Positions 61,879 through 64,000 of a stretch of DNA of 64,000 nt are shown one piece after another. The notes beneath the pieces are model-generated. The model did not search any database, was not told the origin of the DNA, and worked only from the letters and a program-made list of their open reading frames with translations. Position 1 is the stretch's first letter; every line of letters starts with the position of its first letter. The stretch is taken from contig NC_081146.1 of NCBI RefSeq assembly GCF_958295425.1, positions 27,913,280 to 27,977,279 on the forward strand, given 5' to 3'. Source of the stretch: Solea solea. Lineage: Eukaryota; Chordata; Actinopteri; Pleuronectiformes; Soleidae. Made by a program: the position numbers and the translations under genes.

Positions 61879-64000
61879 GATTTTAAATCTCAAAGTGCAT
61901 CAGATCGTCTGGTTTTATGTGAACATACGACACAGATACGCTGCAACAATGGACTCACACATTTCTACACACGCGTACGTTTTGGTTGTGTTTACCCACA
62001 ATGCCCTGCTTTGCAGTCCACGTCCTGCGTTTGGTTCACTTGAAGTGAACTATGAGTTTTGGTCTTTGGTTCATTCACACCTCCCTGAACCAACCAGACG
62101 TTCTGAGCAACTTTCACTCTGTGTCAGCGGCTCCAGCGGCCGTGTGACGCTCATGTGCAGGATGAAGTGGTAGACAATGAATGAATGAATGAATGAATGA
62201 ATGACTGACATGTTCACATTACTGTGTAGAAATGATCAACTGTAATATATGAAACTGCAGAATCTCAGAAGAGCATACGACGAGTCGGACATGGGTCTGA
62301 GAGAGCATCACAGTGATCATCCACACACTCTTCTCGGGCTGAAGTCAGTCCTCGAATAACCGACAGAGTGGCAGTGATGACGCAACACACAGAAGAAGAA
62401 GAAGAAGAAGAAGAAGAAGAAGAAGAAGAAGAAGAAGAAGAAGAAGAAGAAGAAGAAGAAGATGAAGAAGACGAAACACACGACGAGTTAACGCAGACAT
62501 AGTGGACATAAAACAAACAGCAATGAAGGAAGAGGAGAAGAGGAGAAGAGAAGGAGAAGAGGAGAATATTATTTCACCTCCAGCTAAAGTCTGCTCAGAT
62601 ACCTTTATCTTGATAAGTGGAGCCACACTTTCATCAGGTCAACCTTTTGTTACGTAGTTGTTTTTCCTGGTTTTCTTTGTTCTCAGTGACAGCGAGCGTC
62701 CATGTGTCAGACTGGTTTCCAGCACTGGAGGCAACGGCCACGTCAGTGCTGACTAAAGTGTGCTACAAACCACCACCAACACCAACACCAACACCATGGA
62801 ACAGGAGAGGGGAACCAGCAGTCAAAGTGAAAACAGTGACATAGGAGATGATACTGGATACTTTCACTTGATGTGGACACAAGGATGAGTTAACAGACAG
62901 AGAGGGCTAAATGAAAGACACTAAGACAAACTGTGAACTCGGTCTCTGAAGGTTCTCATTCCTCCAGGTCATTGTATCTTCAGGAATTGGTTATATAACC
63001 TTCCTAAGTGTAATAAAACAAAAGGTTTGGCTAAATGACCTTCATGCTACGACCAAGAGCAGCTGAGGCCTGAGGTATGATGGGATGCAGAGCTTTCACA
63101 CTGAAAGGTGTATTATAAAATAGACAAGTGCACCTATGCAAATGAATATAAAGCCTCTCTGAAGCCTGACTCCTGAAGAACAACGACAAAGAGAGTAAAG
63201 GGAAGAAAGGATTTCACCACAAATGCAAACAAAGCATGAACCTGTGATGTGGACGCCAGATTTTATTCTGATATATAATAAAGGAAGTGATTGTCAGAGT
63301 TACAGCGACTGACGTTTAAAGAAACTGTCTGTGCACACACTGCACTACTTCTCAGTGTCTACCGTAAAGCACAGAGCAAATGCACAGCCACATTTGTATG
63401 CTACAGTAAAGACAGCTGTAATTATGAACTATCAGAGTGATTTTGCTTTTCTTTTGTTCTTGTCATGGATCATCAACTCTTTCCTGGACAATTCCTAATA
63501 TTCCACTTCATGAAGTCATTGGTTTTTCTTTTAAAGACCTCTCGTGGTAGAAATGACAGATGATTTCGATTGTCTTCAGCATTTATGTCTCAAGCTGGTT
63601 CGGGTGGTGTACACAGCCAAGTCAGCTCCTTAAAAACAACTGAACCCTCACACAGATCAAAACGTCAGCTCCAAAGGAAAACTGCTGAAAAGCTACACAG
63701 TGATCATCCAACCAATCATCAGTGTGAGGAATCTGATCCCAGCTAAAGTCCACTCAGATACACTTATCAGCATGTGAGAGTGAAGTCCACGTTTCATGTC
63801 AAACAAAGAATGAGTCAGAACAAGTGGTGACTGTGGTGGGAGGGGAGGGGAGGGTGTGCACATTTACAATCCAGAAGAACAAATTTAATCTTGAAATAAG
63901 TCATTCGTTCATGTGTTCATATATTTAGAGAATATAAAACGTAACATGGATCATGTGAACACATGCATGCTGCACCTGAGCGTGTCAGCTAAGACTCTCT
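61504..64000. other. Upstream region of phldb3, no further gene recognised
   Basis: Holds (AAT)n at 61845-61877, (GAAT)n at 62176-62203, (GAA)n at 62391-62461 and purine-rich DNA to about 62570. ORFs over the (GAA)n run are poly-Ser/poly-Leu artefacts. A GC-rich patch near 61725-61760 could be part of the promoter. 62580-62660 and 63735-63800 share a diverged cagctaaagtc...ctcagatac...ttatc segment, probably an old duplication. Confidence 0.5.
62391..62461. repeat. (GAA)n trinucleotide repeat
   Basis: About 23 uninterrupted gaa triplets. Long GAA/TTC tracts can form triplex DNA. Confidence 0.97.

Noticed and set aside
62265..62626. Poly-Ser and poly-Leu frames
   Set aside because: (GAA)n/(TTC)n repeat translated in different frames.

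Overview
The window is vertebrate nuclear DNA and most likely comes from a teleost fish. It has small exons with GT-AG splice sites, dense microsatellites and minisatellites, (TTAGGG) runs and several typical fish repeat fragments. These include Rex3/RTE-like (CATC)n tails, tRNA-derived SINE-like pieces, L2/CR1-like LINE fragments and a Penelope-like relic. No bacterial-style operon, CRISPR array or rRNA is present. Nearly all long uninterrupted ORFs are artefacts of tandem repeats; the real coding sequence lies in short exons that I joined by hand.

Layout: 1-1020 is a 12-bp tandem repeat. 1020-11100 is mostly non-coding, with a 151-bp foldback, a Rex3-like fragment and an alternative first exon of gramd1a (7635-8092). 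11.15-28.2 kb is gramd1a on the + strand: 19 coding exons, 2,349 nt, a predicted 782 residues. It encodes an ER-anchored sterol transporter of the GRAMD1/Aster family (GRAM, VASt, C-terminal membrane segment). 28.2-31.1 kb holds its 3' UTR, interspersed repeats and a decayed Penelope-like reverse transcriptase. 31.10-47.78 kb is a huge array of a 38-bp unit with at least two levels of higher-order repetition. The array is interrupted by a 386-bp solo LTR and a 2.02-kb palindrome-ended insertion. Both insertions have an intact empty site in a duplicated copy about 1.5 kb (insert-free) further along.

48.5-61.5 kb is phldb3 on the - strand: 15 coding exons, 1,899 nt, a predicted 632 residues. 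It is a coiled-coil protein with a C-terminal PH domain. Its introns carry several minisatellites and two LINE fragments. 61.5-64 kb is its upstream region, with (GAA)n and other simple repeats and no gene that I can identify.

The two genes converge tail to tail, and the 16.7-kb satellite array fills the space between their 3' ends. Their products are not known to act together: gramd1a concerns cholesterol transfer from plasma membrane to ER, phldb3 cortical membrane and cytoskeleton scaffolding. The most unusual content is the array itself, its time-ordered insertions, the long alternative N-terminus of gramd1a, and a GC-AG intron whose interior is a minisatellite.
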